Source: Perilla frutescens
Taxonomy: Eukaryota > Streptophyta > Magnoliopsida > Lamiales > Lamiaceae
Assembly (NCBI GenBank): GCA_026008535.1
Contig: BRKX01000004.1
Location: 45,653,501 to 45,717,500 of the forward strand
Direction of reading: 5' to 3'
Length of the DNA stretch: 64,000 bases
Both the position numbers and the translations under genes were made by a program. Under the pieces are notes generated by a model. The model had not been told where the DNA came from. It ran no database searches and saw only the letters and a list, made by a program, of their open reading frames with translations. Shown piece by piece: positions 43,336-55,204 of the stretch (its first letter is position 1; every line of letters begins with the position of its first letter).

Positions 43336-46300
43336 TTGCAGGATAAGAGCATCCTATCTATGAAGAAAACCAAAGATATCTGGTATCTAGATAGCGGATG
43401 CTCCAAGCACATGACCGGAGACAGAGAAGATCTCGACGGTTATGAAGAATTTAAAGGTCCACTTGTCACATTTGGAGACAACTCCAAAAGCCGAACCATT
43501 GGAGAAGGGTTCGTGATCAAAGGAAAAGTTGTAGTAAATGGAGTCTCCCATGTGGACGGACTAAAACACAAACTACTCAGCATCAGCCAGCTGTGCGACA
43601 ATGGCTACTCAGTTGACTTTACTAAAAACTCCTGCAATATAAAAGACAAGTCAACTGGAGTAATTCTTCTTACCAGCATAAGGAGAGGCAACATGTATAT
43701 TGTTGACTGGTCAACCGGCTACTCAGAAGCTTGCTTTTTTTCAAAAGGATCAACTGAAGCAAGCTGGCTATGGCATCGATGACTGAACCACCTCAACTTC
43801 AAAACAATCAACTACCTAGCCAAGAAAGAGCTAGTTGAGGGGCTTCCCAAGGAGATATATAAGAAAACAGGTGTGTGTGGACCATGCCAAAAAGGGAAGC
43901 AAGTGAAGTCATCTTTTAAGAATAGAAGTCATCTACCAGGAACAACTGATTCCCTCCAACTCCTACATATGGATCTGTTTGGTCCAGTTAGACCACAGAC
44001 ACCAAAAGACAAAAGATTCACTCTTATAGTAGTAGATGATTTCTCAAGATATACGTGGATGGAATTCTTGAGAAGCAAAGATGAAACTTACGACAAGCTA
44101 ACGGCATTTATCAAAAGGTTACAAACTGAAAAAAAAATCAGTTCAAAGGATTCACTCCGACAATGGAACTGAATTTGTGAATCAACAAATGATCAATTTT
44201 CTCAGCCAACTTAGAATCACTCATGAACACTCAGCTGCAAAAACTCCACAACAAAATGGTGTAGCTGAACGGCGAAACCGAACGCTTAAAGAAGTAGCTC
44301 AAGCAATGATAGCTGATGCCAACATAGCTGAAGGATATTGGGCTGAAGCAATCAACACAGCTTGCCACACTCAAAATCGAAGTGCAATCATATCCGCACA
44401 TGACAAAACACCCTATGAGCTGTATAAGGGTCGTAAGCCCTCCATCTCATATTTTAAAGTATTTGGTTGTAAATGTTATATTCACAACAATGGCAAGACT
44501 CAACTGAAAGCTTTCAGTGCTAAAGCTGATGAGGGAATATTCCTTGGGTATAATTCACCTCATGCACAAGCTTACAGAGTGTTCAATAAATGAACTCTTG
44601 TTGTGAAAATAACATGTCATGTGGTATTTGATGAATTTGCTAATGAGTACAGAAACAAAGAAATAATAGACACATCAGTTCAAGTACTACCTAGTGAAAC
44701 TGAGGACTCGCAGGACTATATGGATCACATTGTTCCAGAGCGGCTTGAAGTTTCACTAGAAGAAGGTAATGAAACTGGTACTAAACCAGTTGAGAACAAT
44801 ATGGTCAATGAAGACACGAATCGTGCTGAGACCATAAACCCCACAACTGAAACAGGGAAAAGAACTGATAAAGATGCCGAACCAACTGATGAAAGGGTGA
44901 CTGATGAGGTCACCATAGTGGACCCAGCTGAAGCTATCTTGCCCAAATGGCTCCGAAGCCATCCAACTGACAAGATAGTTGGTGATCCAAGAAGTCTAGT
45001 TCAAACCAGAAGTTCAACTGAGCATGCATTATTTACATGCTTCATATCTCAAACAGAACCAGCAAACGTCAAAGCAGCCTTAGAAGATTTAGACTGGATC
45101 ATGGCTATGCAAGAAGAACTGAATCAGTTCACAAGAAATGACGTATGGTTTCTTGTCGATAGACCAAAAACTCAGAAGGTCATTGGTACAAAATGGGTTT
45201 TTCGCAACAAGCTTGATGAACAAGGTGTGATCACAAGGAACAAGGCAAGACTGGTAGCCAAAGGATACTCATAAAGTGAAGGGATGGACTTTGATGAGAC
45301 ATTCACACCAGTTGCAAGATTGAAAGCCATCAGACTGTTCCTAGCCTATGCAACTCACTTCAACTTCACAATCTATCAAATGGATGTCAATAGTGCTTTT
45401 CTTCAAGGAATGCTCAAGGAAGACGTGTATGTTGAGCAACCGCCAGGATTTGAAATTGGGGATCAAGTCTTCAAGCTGAAGAAAGCCCTCTACGGATTGA
45501 AACAAGCTCCTAGAGCATGGTATGAAACTCTCACAACATTTCTGCTGAAAAATGGGTTTCATAAGGGAGTCATTGATCGAACTCTATTCCGAATAGAACG
45601 ATCAACCGAGATCTTAATGGTTCAAATTTATGTGTATGACATAATTTTTGGATCAAAAAGTAAAGATCTATGCATACGATTCGCTCAACTAATGCAAAGC
45701 GAATTTGGGATGAGCATGATGGGAGAAATGACATTCTTCCTAGGACTCCAAGTGAAGCAACTGAAAGATGGGATCTTTATCAGCCAGGCCAAATACACTA
45801 AGGAGCTAGTCAAGAAGTTTGGAGTTAATAAAGGAAAAACTCTCAAGATTCCTATGAATACATCAGTTCAGCTAACTCTTGATGAAGAAGGAGAATCAGT
45901 TAGCTAAACATATTACAGAGGAATCATTGGGTTGCTACTTTATCTAACAGCTAGCCGACCAGACATCTCCTACTCAGTCGGTCTATGCGCACGGTTTCAA
46001 GCCAACCTAAAGAAAAGCCACCTTGAAGTAACAAAGCGAACTATCAAATATCCTAAAGGAACCATAAATCTTGGAATATGGTATCCCAGAGATGACAGTT
46101 TGAGTCTAATTGGTTATTCAGATTCAGACTTTGGTAGATGCAAGATCGACAGAAAAAGCACCAGTGGAACATGTCAGTTTCTTAGAAGCAAACTGATATC
46201 CTGGTTTAGCAAGAAGCAGCACTCAGTTGCCATGTCAACAACTGAAGCAGAATATGTAGCTGCGGGAAGCTGCTGTGCTCAGATACTCTGGATGAAGCAA

Positions 46301-46639
46301 CAGTTGAAGGACTAGAAAGTTGAAACTGAAGAAGTACCTATATTCTATGACAACAATAGTTCAATTGCAATATCTCAGAATCCAATTCTGCATTCAAGAA
46401 CTAAGAACATTGACATAAGACATCACTTCATCAGAGATCACATCGAGAAAAAGGACATATGCATCAAATATGTCAACACGGAGAAGCAGATAGCTGACAT
46501 CTTCACCAAACCATTGCCTGAGGCAAGGTTTATGGAGCTATGCATACAGCTAGGGCTACTTGACCTAGCATCAAAGGATGAAGACGATCAACTGAAAGAA
46601 AAAGGCCAAGAAACCGTTCCAGCTGAAGAGAGGAACTGA
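43336..46639 (+). pseudogene. Sirevirus-like pol: protease, integrase, RT, RNase H (broken)
   Basis: Protease motif IWYLDSGCSKHMTGD opens it. GAG-pre-integrase (VCGPCQKGKQVKSSF) and integrase (LLHMDLFGPVRP, VVDDFSRYTW, HSDNGTEF, TPQQNGVAERRNRT) follow. A frameshift lies at an A9 run (44129-44137); stops are at 43780, 44591, 45272, 45905 and 46313. RT shows QMDVNSAFLQG and ALYGLKQAPRAWY, but the catalytic box reads YVYD where YVDD is required (about 45632). RNase H: GYSDSDFG and STTEAEYVAA. C-terminus QIADIFTKPLPEARF. Confidence 0.94.
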
Positions 46640-47232
46640 ACCGAAAGGCTTCAACTCATCCGAATGAGTAGTTCATAACTGAAAAATTTGTTAAACTGAT
46701 CATTTGGACACATAAGCTATCAGTTTGAAATGAAGCAAGAAGTTGTGCAAAGAAAGTAAACAGAAGTTGATCAGCCTAACACATCAGCTCAACTGAATCA
46801 TCAGTTCATTTGCTCAAACTGAGGCAAGGAGCAAGGCAGAGTTAGTCAAATGGTCTCAACTGATGATCCAGTCAGTCAAGCAAAGCATACCAGCTGCAAA
46901 ATCATCAAACTGATGGAGAAATGAAAGAAACTGGCTTCAACTCAATAAGGAGACATCAGTTCAAGAACTAGCTGAAGGAAAGCAGCAGAACTGAAGGATC
47001 AGCTGAACTGAGAAACAACTGAATTAAAAGTTCAAGCAGTTGAAGGAGCGAGGAACTGATGAGCAAATATCTCAGTTGGAACTGATCAACATGGAGATCA
47101 TCAGCTACAGTCGAAGCCAACTGATGACGTAATCAGTTTCAAGCCAAGAAGAAACAGCTAGAGAGAAAAGATAAGTTCCAAATTTTCAATAGTGGAAACT
47201 GTAAAAACACGTGTCACTCAAATATTACCGTT

Positions 47233-47263
<31 letters not shown>

Positions 47264-47380
47264 TCATTCATCCCCAACGGATAGAATTGAAAGGCCAATC
47301 GACGGGTCGATTGAATTAATTCAACCATTGAATTCCAGGCATACGAATCGACACAACCGTTGGATAAACCCCATCTCCTC
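46640..47380 (+). other. pol to cassette spacer, rich in AACTGA
   Basis: No protein similarity. Dense in AACTGA, CAGCTGA and CAGTTGA words also abundant in the LTRs. It contains a (CT)n tract (about 47234-47262) and ACCGTTG at 47227-47233 and 47356-47362. Confidence 0.6.
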
Positions 47381-47389
47381 CTATAAATA
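47381..47389 (+). promoter_or_regulatory. candidate TATA box of cassette gene A
   Basis: CTATAAATA about 375 bp before the first recognisable coding sequence, with ACCGTTG 19 bp upstream. Confidence 0.4.
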
Positions 47390-47761
47390 GGATGGCTGAA
47401 TTCTAATTTCATTTTTACCGATCCAAAACTCAGTAAAGAATTAAAGCCCTTCTCTCTTCTCATTTTCTCAAACTGTTCTACAAAAACAGTTACGAAAGTA
47501 AAAGATCCAGTTCCAAATACAGTCAAAACCAAATCATTCTTTTTCTCCAAATCATTCGTCAAATCTCACAAAAACTTCAGGGCTGAAAAGAGCACACCAA
47601 CTGTTCGACGAAAGTTCAATTTCAAAAGAACTGGTGAATCTTCTCAAAGATTCCAATAGAATCTATACAGAGTCAAGTTTCTAGATCAAAAAACATTCAG
47701 AGAAAAGTGCTCAGATTCTCCACTCTGCAACTCATTGATTTCAAAGTTGGAGCAAACATGA

Positions 47762-50194
47762 TTGAAGAAATTCACAGAAGTCTATCCAGCAAATATCTAC
47801 CCTAAACCAGTGGTTGAGTTCTCTTTGAACTCCAAAGGGTATGGTGACAGAATCACAACAGAAGTTCATGGAGTTGAACTGATAATCACTCCAGAATTAC
47901 TCGAGAGGATATTTCAACTGCCCATCACTGGCATAAGATTATAAGATGTAGAAGTTGACCAAGAGCAAACCTACCATCTCTAGAAGTGAGCAAACTGCCA
48001 AGATCCCTACAAAAGCAGTACACTTATGTCATGCTTTCAGGAAGAATACAAAATTCTAGCAGCAGTTGCAGTCAGGATGATTGTTGGCACAACAGGGAGT
48101 CACTCAGAGATGTCAGAGCACAAATATAAAGCCTGTGCAGCAATCACCAGAGGTATCAGAGTAAACTGGGCTCAGTACTTCTTTGAACAAATCAAGAAGT
48201 ATGTCGATGTTGTTGAAAAACGTTGGAAAGAAACTAAGTTCCATCAGAAGATGTGCTATGTCTGCAGGATCAGCAGCATACTGGAGAGCAAACTTAACTT
48301 CATGGCAGAAGAAACCGACACGTTGATGATTGATAAACTGGATTTCATACCCTCAACTGACAGAAGACAACCAACTTCAAAATTTATAAGCATCAAAAGC
48401 AACCGGCAAGCTGATGCCCACTCAAAGAAAGCAGAGGAGTCTGCTAAAAGAAAAGGTAAAGAGATCGCTATAGAAATACATCAAGAGGACTCCGATTCTG
48501 AAGATAATGTCCCAATAAGCCAAATGTTGGGAACCACAATCAGAGCCAAGCCTCTGCGACAAGTTCGATGTGGATCAACAGTTGATTCACTTGAAGAAAA
48601 GACCTCTACCGGGCCAGTTCAAGCCAATGAAGGAACTGGTAGATCAAAGAAGAAGCCCACAACATCTCAACTAAAAAGAAAGAAGAAGCAATCAGGGCCT
48701 CCATCCCCTCCAAAACTACCTCCTTTTAACATCAAGGTGTTTGATATGGCACCAGTTCAAGGAGATGACATTGTACCTTACAGAGGAGTCCTACCGCGAG
48801 GCACAGGAGCCGACTTCTTCAGAACTGCGTGCCCCCCGATGGCAGAGATTGAAGGGAATATAAGAGCTCTATCAAGAGTTGAATTCATCAAGAGCTGGGC
48901 TGATGAACATGTAATCAAGTTCATTGCTGAAAACTTTGTTGAAGATATGATTGGCACGGCTGCTCTGTACAAAGCTCTCTCAAGGTACGTATACTGGTAC
49001 CTATGGAGACACTGCTTCAACTCTGAAGCTCACTTTCTCCTAATCGCCCTTCATGGGATGAGCTTCTGGAGAAGAGAAGAGAGATGGAGTATGCAATGGG
49101 CTGGGCAGGAGACTCCTAAACAAAATCTAATTATTACACTGAAGAGAATGCTTGTCATTCGAAGGAACCACCCTCACCCAGAACAACAAACATTGATGGA
49201 AGTGATGAACGATCTACTCAGCTGGGCCAACATCTGACTGCCACCGCTACAAACTGAGGCTGAACAACAACATTGGAAGAATCCCCAAGTTCAACAGCAT
49301 TGGTTGCTTAGGGAACTGCTCATCCTCAGAAAACAACAGTACCGGCAAGGACAGACTTTGTTCAACAGAGAAGCCCAGAGCAATCAACAAGGTGCTAAAA
49401 CTGCGGAAGATCACAGCACAAGGCAAAATGTCATAGCATCTGTTGCTAGGCAGTTAACTTTTGAAGAATCCCCTCGACCAGATGACATCATCATCAACCT
49501 CCTTGATGATTCTCCAAAGGAGCAAGTAGTTGATGAGCGAACTGCCAGTGATCTGGAGTTCGAAGAAATGCTCAAATCTCTTATTCCACCAGTTCTTCCA
49601 AGTGATGAAGAGTCAGAGAAGTCAGCTGAAAAGGCTCGATTGTTTGAGGAGCCAACTGAACCCGAAACTGCTCCTCCCCAAGAGTCAACTCCGGGGACAG
49701 CCGAGTCTGATCAGCCAGGTGAACAGACAGCTCAAGTTAATGATCAACCTACCTATCAAGGTACACTAGCAATAATTGTGTACTTTGATCTAATTCAAAG
49801 AGCTCCTCAAGCTGCTGCTCAAGATGCTGCACCGGAGATTTCACCAGAGTCAAGTTATGACAAGACCATCATCATGGAGAAAGACGAACTAACTCACACA
49901 GTTCCTTGTGAGGAACTAATTGGAACTGAAGTAGGTGAAGAACCTGACTCAAGAGCAGTTCAGTTCCATGCTCAACCAAGCAGTTCTACAGTTCAGCTCC
50001 CTACTTACTATGTGGAACTGATCCACATCCTGCAGCAACAGGTTAAACTACACACAAAGTAAATTCAGTGGTTGCAAGCACATCCAAGACTTCAGACAGC
50101 TGGAACTGAGTCATCAAGCAGTGATGAGGATGAGGAAGATGACGCCACAGAACCGCTTGCCAAAAGGAGGAAAATTGATCACAAGAAGGACTAG
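47762..50194 (+). pseudogene. cassette gene A (first of three related ORFs)
   Basis: One frame of about 810 codons, interrupted by TAA 47942-47944, two stops near 47980-47990, TGA 49235-49237 and TAA 50060-50062. Blocks shared with genes B and C: ITPELLERIFQLP; RVNWAQYFFEQIKKYV; MCYVCRISSILESK; GADFFRTACPP; SRYVYWYLWRH; HFLLIALHGMSFWRREER. The middle holds basic, nuclear-signal-like sequence (KKKPTTSQLKRKKKQ), and the C-terminus ends AKRRKIDHKKD after an acidic run. It resembles plant proteins annotated only as transposon-associated; function unknown. Position after pol is that of an env-like gene, but no signal peptide or membrane helix is evident. Confidence 0.75.
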
Positions 50195-50450
50195 TGGCTA
50201 ATCAAGTTCAAACTGATTAGAAAGCCCTTAGTTTACTTCTTGTAATTCAGTTTGTCATTACTTATTTTTGATTTATAAAAAGATTATCTTTTTATTTTCA
50301 AATAAATGTCGAACTTTGTATTTATTTTTGAATATTTTGACCGTTGCAAAACAATGACACGTTTCAAAGTCATTAAATGCCAACGACCAAAAAAGGCCAG
50401 GAGCTAGTACCATTTCAACCATTAGATCTATGAGCCTGCCCAAACACTCA

Positions 50451-50456
50451 TAAAAA
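50451..50456 (+). promoter_or_regulatory. candidate TATA-like box of cassette gene B
   Basis: TAAAAA (within CATAAAAAGCC) about 105 bp before the start, with ACCGTTG at 50340-50346. Weak by sequence alone. Confidence 0.3.
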
Positions 50457-50559
50457 GCCCTCTCTTTCAAGCCTCTTAAAAATACTCCTCCTTCACTCTC
50501 AAAAATTCTCTCACTCTCAAAGCTCTAGAAATTCCTCAAAATCTCAGCCAATCCCAAAG

Positions 50560-52270
50560 ATGGCCGAATTATCCAGATCTCTGAATTCCTTCAAAAAGCA
50601 ACTTATGAGAGACAAATTCCTTGATAGGAAGAAATTTCAAATGATTCTAAATGAATCAAACAATCCAATCCTTCTGTCAAATCTTCACATGACAGGAATT
50701 CTTCACTACCTGGAAACACCACCAAAGTTCTTTAGACAGAATTTGGTGAGTGAGTTTTTGCTTCACACAAAATTGTCTGCAGATGGAAATACAGTATCAT
50801 CAGTAATTCAAGGACGGCTACTTCAAATCACTGAAAGAACAATTGCAGAAGTGTTCGAGCTTCCACAAGAAGGCTCATTAGTTCAAGAACTAAAGGAATC
50901 TGCAGAGTCATACTGGAGAAAATGGAAAGCTTCAACCTGCAACAAGCAATTCAGTTTTATAACTGCTAAAACTGACCTAAAGCCCGAGTATAGCGTTCTA
51001 CTCGATATAACGAACAAGATGATGTTTGGAGCTATTGGAAGCCTGAGTCAACTCACCCAAGAGAGATACAAGGTTATGATTCACCTTGCTGAAGGGCAAC
51101 GAACAAACTGGGCAGAATTCGTCTTCCAACAATTCAAGCATCAAGCCATGAAGGCCTCTAACTCAAAGAACTCTAGTAAATTTGAGTCCAAGGTAGGACT
51201 TGTTCTAAGAATGAGCAAAATGCTTGAAGACCTGCTGAAGCTTCCAAATGATGAATCACTACCAGTCCTTATCTCTGACTGGATTCCCAAGAAGGGAACT
51301 GCTCATCTTCAGTAACTAAGAAAGAAACGAAGAACAAAAGGCCAGGACGAGCAACAACACCTCAAGCAACTCAACTGCCAATGTCGTTCATTCTCCAAGA
51401 TCAAAGAACGGATCACCAGTTGATTTCCAGGTTTGCTCTGATCCAGATGAGCTTATTCCATTCATTGGAATCCCTCATCCAAACTATGGAGCGGACTATT
51501 TCAGAAACACATGCCCTCCTCTCCAGCTAACTGAAGAAAATATTCACACTTTCTATAATGGTGAATATGCAGTCAAAGGTGCACAAAAGGAAGTGACCAA
51601 TCTCCTTCTCACTCACTTTGCTTTCATTGCACAACGTGACCAAGAGTTGTTCAAACAACTCAACCAGTATTTCTATTGGTACAACTGGAGACATTCCATG
51701 TCCATCCAGTCTCATTTCTTGCTAACTGTCTTTCATGGCATGAGCTACTGGCAATGTGAAGAAACTTGGAGCATTAAATGGATAGGATCGTCAAATCCAT
51801 TCCCTCCAACCATTGTGCAAGTCCAAGACATCATGAATCACCAGCTTATCAACAAGATTCCAGCAAATGCCTTGTTAGCTGAATTTAAAACCAGCATCAT
51901 GCCTCAAGGAGCTGTGGTTGCAAATCAATCAGTCAACTGCCCAACTGGGTCGCTTTACCGTAAACTGAACTTTGATAATTTATCAAGCCAGTCAGCTGAG
52001 CCATCACGATGAACTCCAACTACCACAGCAAGGATAGAACCACATCTATCAAATACTGAAGTCATGGCTCCTCAGAAGAATCCAAGGCATTATGAGAACG
52101 ACAGTGATGATGAGGATACTGCCATATCACCAAGTCTCCTATCCAAAAGCTATATCACTCCCCTACTCACATCCAACTTAAAAGGCGTGCAGTTGATTAT
52201 GGAAAAAGATCAGTTCAGATCGTCGCCAAAGGGAACTTCACAATCCCTCAACCAAAGGATGAAAAACTAA
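50560..52270 (+). pseudogene. cassette gene B (second of three related ORFs)
   Basis: Starts ATG 50560 (MAELSRSLNSFKKQL), open for 251 codons to TAA 51313-51315; it resumes one frame over for the C-terminal half (readable from about 51420 to 52270, with a TGA at 52010-52012). Shared blocks: ITERTIAEVFELPQEG; RTNWAEFVFQQFKHQ; VGLVLRMSKMLEDLL; GADYFRNTCPP; NQYFYWYNWRH; HFLLTVFHGMSYWQCEET. Same domain order as gene A, but shorter and lacking the long central basic insert. Confidence 0.75.
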
Positions 52271-53117
52271 TCAATTGCCATTTAGCAGTTTCACCAAGCC
52301 TGGAAGACAGCAAGGCCCGCACTGCCAAAGAAGAGAACTGGACCTGAATCAACATCTAAGCGATCAAACTGCTCCAAAGGAAGCAATGGAACTAGTCCAG
52401 CTCGGCCTTTCAAAAAGAGGAAACTGACTCAAGCAAGTCAAGCAGCTGACCAAACGAACTGATCAGTTCAGATCAGTTAAAGCTTCAGTCAGCTCATCAG
52501 CGACGACTGGCAACAAGATGAAACTGATCATCTAACTACTGAATCGTCAAACCAATCAGTTGGACTGTATCCCAACTGATTCCGAATAAGTTTTCATAAT
52601 CCTCTCAAGCTTATCATAATTAAATTGTTACCGTTGTGATTATAAAATTTTTTATATTATATTCAACGGCTACAATTGAAAATAGGGTTCTCTCTCATAA
52701 GTTGCCATTAATATCTCTGCATCGATATTAAGTAATCTCTGCAAAGAAGAAACAGAATTATATTTTTCTAATGAGATATAAATAGCAAAATCTGCAGAAA
52801 ATATTTTGCTATTTATGGCAACTACCCCATTTTCAAAATAACTCCATCTCAGCCACATGATCATAAAGCTACTTCACAATCGAACAACTGGGATGCATGC
52901 ATCATTAATTCAGCTAATCATCCATCAAATTGGACAGCTGATCAGCTAAGAGAAGCAATCGAGTGTCCTCGATCAATGCATGTAAAGCTGAATATATTTA
53001 TGCAAGGAGATGAAGGCTCCGATCATCTGCAAATTCTCTCTCATCCTTGCTTTGATCACCTGTAAACTCTCTCTCTCAACACACTTACATATCTAACAAC
53101 TCCATCTCTTTACAGAA
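52271..53117 (+). other. spacer between cassette genes B and C
   Basis: No coding similarity. ACCGTTG at 52630-52636 and a TATA-like ATATAAATA at 52776-52784. Confidence 0.5.
52776..52784 (+). promoter_or_regulatory. candidate TATA box of cassette gene C
   Basis: ATATAAATA about 335 bp before ATG 53118, downstream of ACCGTTG. Confidence 0.4.
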
Positions 53118-54743
53118 ATGAAGCCTTCATTTCAGATGGTAAATGTCGAATTGCTTATAAAGAAGCTGAAGAAAGATAAGACTCTTAATCTACAGTTTCT
53201 TAACGCATGTCTCGGCTCAGACAACTTTCAAAGAATTTATCGACCATTGGAGGAAATTGGACTGCTGCCATTCTTGACAATCGTGTCAGTCAAGAATGTA
53301 CCTTCCCATGTTGCAGAGTTCTACTACAACACAACCATCTCCGGCAACAACATCATCTCCATCGTCCAGAACAAAAAGATCACGGTGACAAAAGAAACGA
53401 TGATGTCTACACTTCTCCTCCCCGGCGAAGGCCCAGACGTGATGGAACTGGAACTGCCATGCAAATATGCACTGTGGGATCTTTGGAAATATCCTCACGT
53501 ATACCATCATGACTACTTACACAGGCTGAAGGAAAGCCTGCCCAACGAGATCATCCAACTTCTGGATATCACCGGCCATATCCTGCATGAGAACTTTGAG
53601 ACAGTCCAATTCTCAGACCTCAAAGCCCATCTAACGGCCGTTCTCTACTTCGGGTGTAAAGCTGATTGGGCCTCATTTATTCTTGCTCAACTACGAGCAA
53701 ATGTCGAGCGAGCAGAATATGATCCATCAACTGGCTTGTTCCGAGAAAAAGTTAGGTTTATGAGTCGCATAAGCCACATCATTCTAAGCTAGTTTGATGA
53801 GATCATTCTAACTGGCGAACCGATCAAATGAAGGGACATGCTCCCTACCATCTACTGCCATCCAATCCCGAAGAGATCCCGCCAACTAGGAACTCCTGAC
53901 TCAAGTTGTGGAAAGCAACTGGTTGTCGCCCATGCCAGCTCCTCAGAAGAAAGACAGCTGATGATTGAGAATGAGCCCCTCCCTAGACTTAGTGATCAGT
54001 CTACAATACCAACCAGCTTGCAACCTCTAACCTTAGTCAATCGCGACTCAATTGAGGTTGAGTTTAAGGCAGTTCTAGACCATCAGCTAAGAAGCTGCTT
54101 CGGTTTTATTGAGGGCACTGATCCCTCCTTATTCGAGCAACTGAAACGGTATCTCCAGTACCACATCTGTCAATTCCAACTCGATGAGACCACAATGTTC
54201 CACCTCAGTACTCGTGGATCCCTCTTCTGGATCAACGAAGGAGAATGGAGTAGACATTGGATGAACCATCCACTCTCCTCACCGTCAACGCTCTCAGAGA
54301 TAATGGATTCGATGATCAAAAGAATCCAGCTTAGTGTACCTGCTGACGCTCCTCTTTCCGATAATGAACCAGCCAACTCCTCCTGTACCCCATTTCTCGA
54401 AGATCTAGCAACCACTACAACCGATGAGATCTTCACCAGCTTGGCTTCCATGGACTTCAGAGAGCAAAAACTCTCTCAAATCACTGATCATGGTCAGTTC
54501 ATGACAACTGAAGAAGCCTATGCATGGTTCTCCTCGCCCATGCCAATTTCTTCAGTTCCCTCAGTCCATGATGACAATTTGGCAACTGCCTTCACATTCT
54601 TGCCAAATCTATCAATACCCTCGTGTGATCCTTCCCAGCTTTTGGATGATGCCAAAAAGAAGGAAAATGGAAAGTATGATGATGGAAACTTAACTCTTTG
54701 GGATCAGATCCAAAGAGAAATACATCATGAGGGGGAAGCTTAG
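53118..54743 (+). pseudogene. cassette gene C (third of three related ORFs)
   Basis: Starts ATG 53118 (MKPSFQMVNVELLIKK). One frame of about 540 codons with stops only at TAG 53790-53792 and TGA 53829-53831. The N-terminal half has VTKETMMSTLLLPGEG, KADWASFILAQLRANV and VRFMSRISHIILS; the C-terminal half has KRYLQYHICQF and MFHLSTRGSLFWINEGEW. These align in order with genes A and B but are more diverged. The C-terminal tail (EEAYAWFSSPMP...QREIHHEGEA) has no counterpart in B. The best-preserved of the three. Confidence 0.75.
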
Positions 54744-54759
54744 CTTCAGGGGGAAGCTT
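54729..54759 (+). promoter_or_regulatory. internal polypurine tracts
   Basis: GAGGGGGAAGCT (54729-54740) and CAGGGGGAAGCTT (54747-54759), repeating the motif of the terminal tract. Multiple such tracts upstream of the 3' LTR are a described Sirevirus trait. Confidence 0.7.
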
Positions 54760-55190
54760 GGAGAAAATTTGGAGTTCAAGAAAGAGGAGAATCAAGTAGG
54801 AAGAGATGAAGCAATCAAAGAAGAGAAGTAGTTCTAACTTGCTTTCAAAAGATCATTTGATATGATTTTGATCCATACTTTATGCTTGCCCTGATACATG
54901 TCTTAATAATATACTCTAATACTTGAATTTATGCTTCAACTTACTTTAATATCAAGTATTGTGCGCTGCTCTGATACTCGGACAATCATGCACTAATTAC
55001 TCAAAATGAAAGCATGACTAAAAAGAAAGTATGTTTTGAATGCTCTGATACATGAATTTTAAATGCTCTGATACTTGAATTTCATGCTCTAATGTGCTAG
55101 TTCAAGAACTTGCCTAAACAAACTACAACATGTTTATCAAACGAACATTTACAGTTTTTCCATCATCATTGACAAGGTTTTGACATCATC
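54760..55190 (+). other. 3' untranslated region of the Sirevirus-like element
   Basis: No coding similarity. Repeated TGCTCTGATACTTGAATTT words occur between 54880 and 55090. Confidence 0.6.
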
Positions 55191-55204
55191 AAAAAGGGGG
55201 AAAT
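55191..55204 (+). promoter_or_regulatory. terminal polypurine tract
   Basis: AAAAAGGGGGAAAT directly before the 3' LTR. Confidence 0.85.

Noticed and set aside
44725..44973. Ser/Val-rich minus-strand frames inside pol
   Set aside because: Shadows of the integrase-RT linker on the opposite strand.
47762..54743. Calling the cassette genes envelope genes
   Set aside because: Position fits, but I see no signal peptide, transmembrane segment or fusion-type motif; the shared blocks look soluble, and gene A has nuclear-signal-like stretches.
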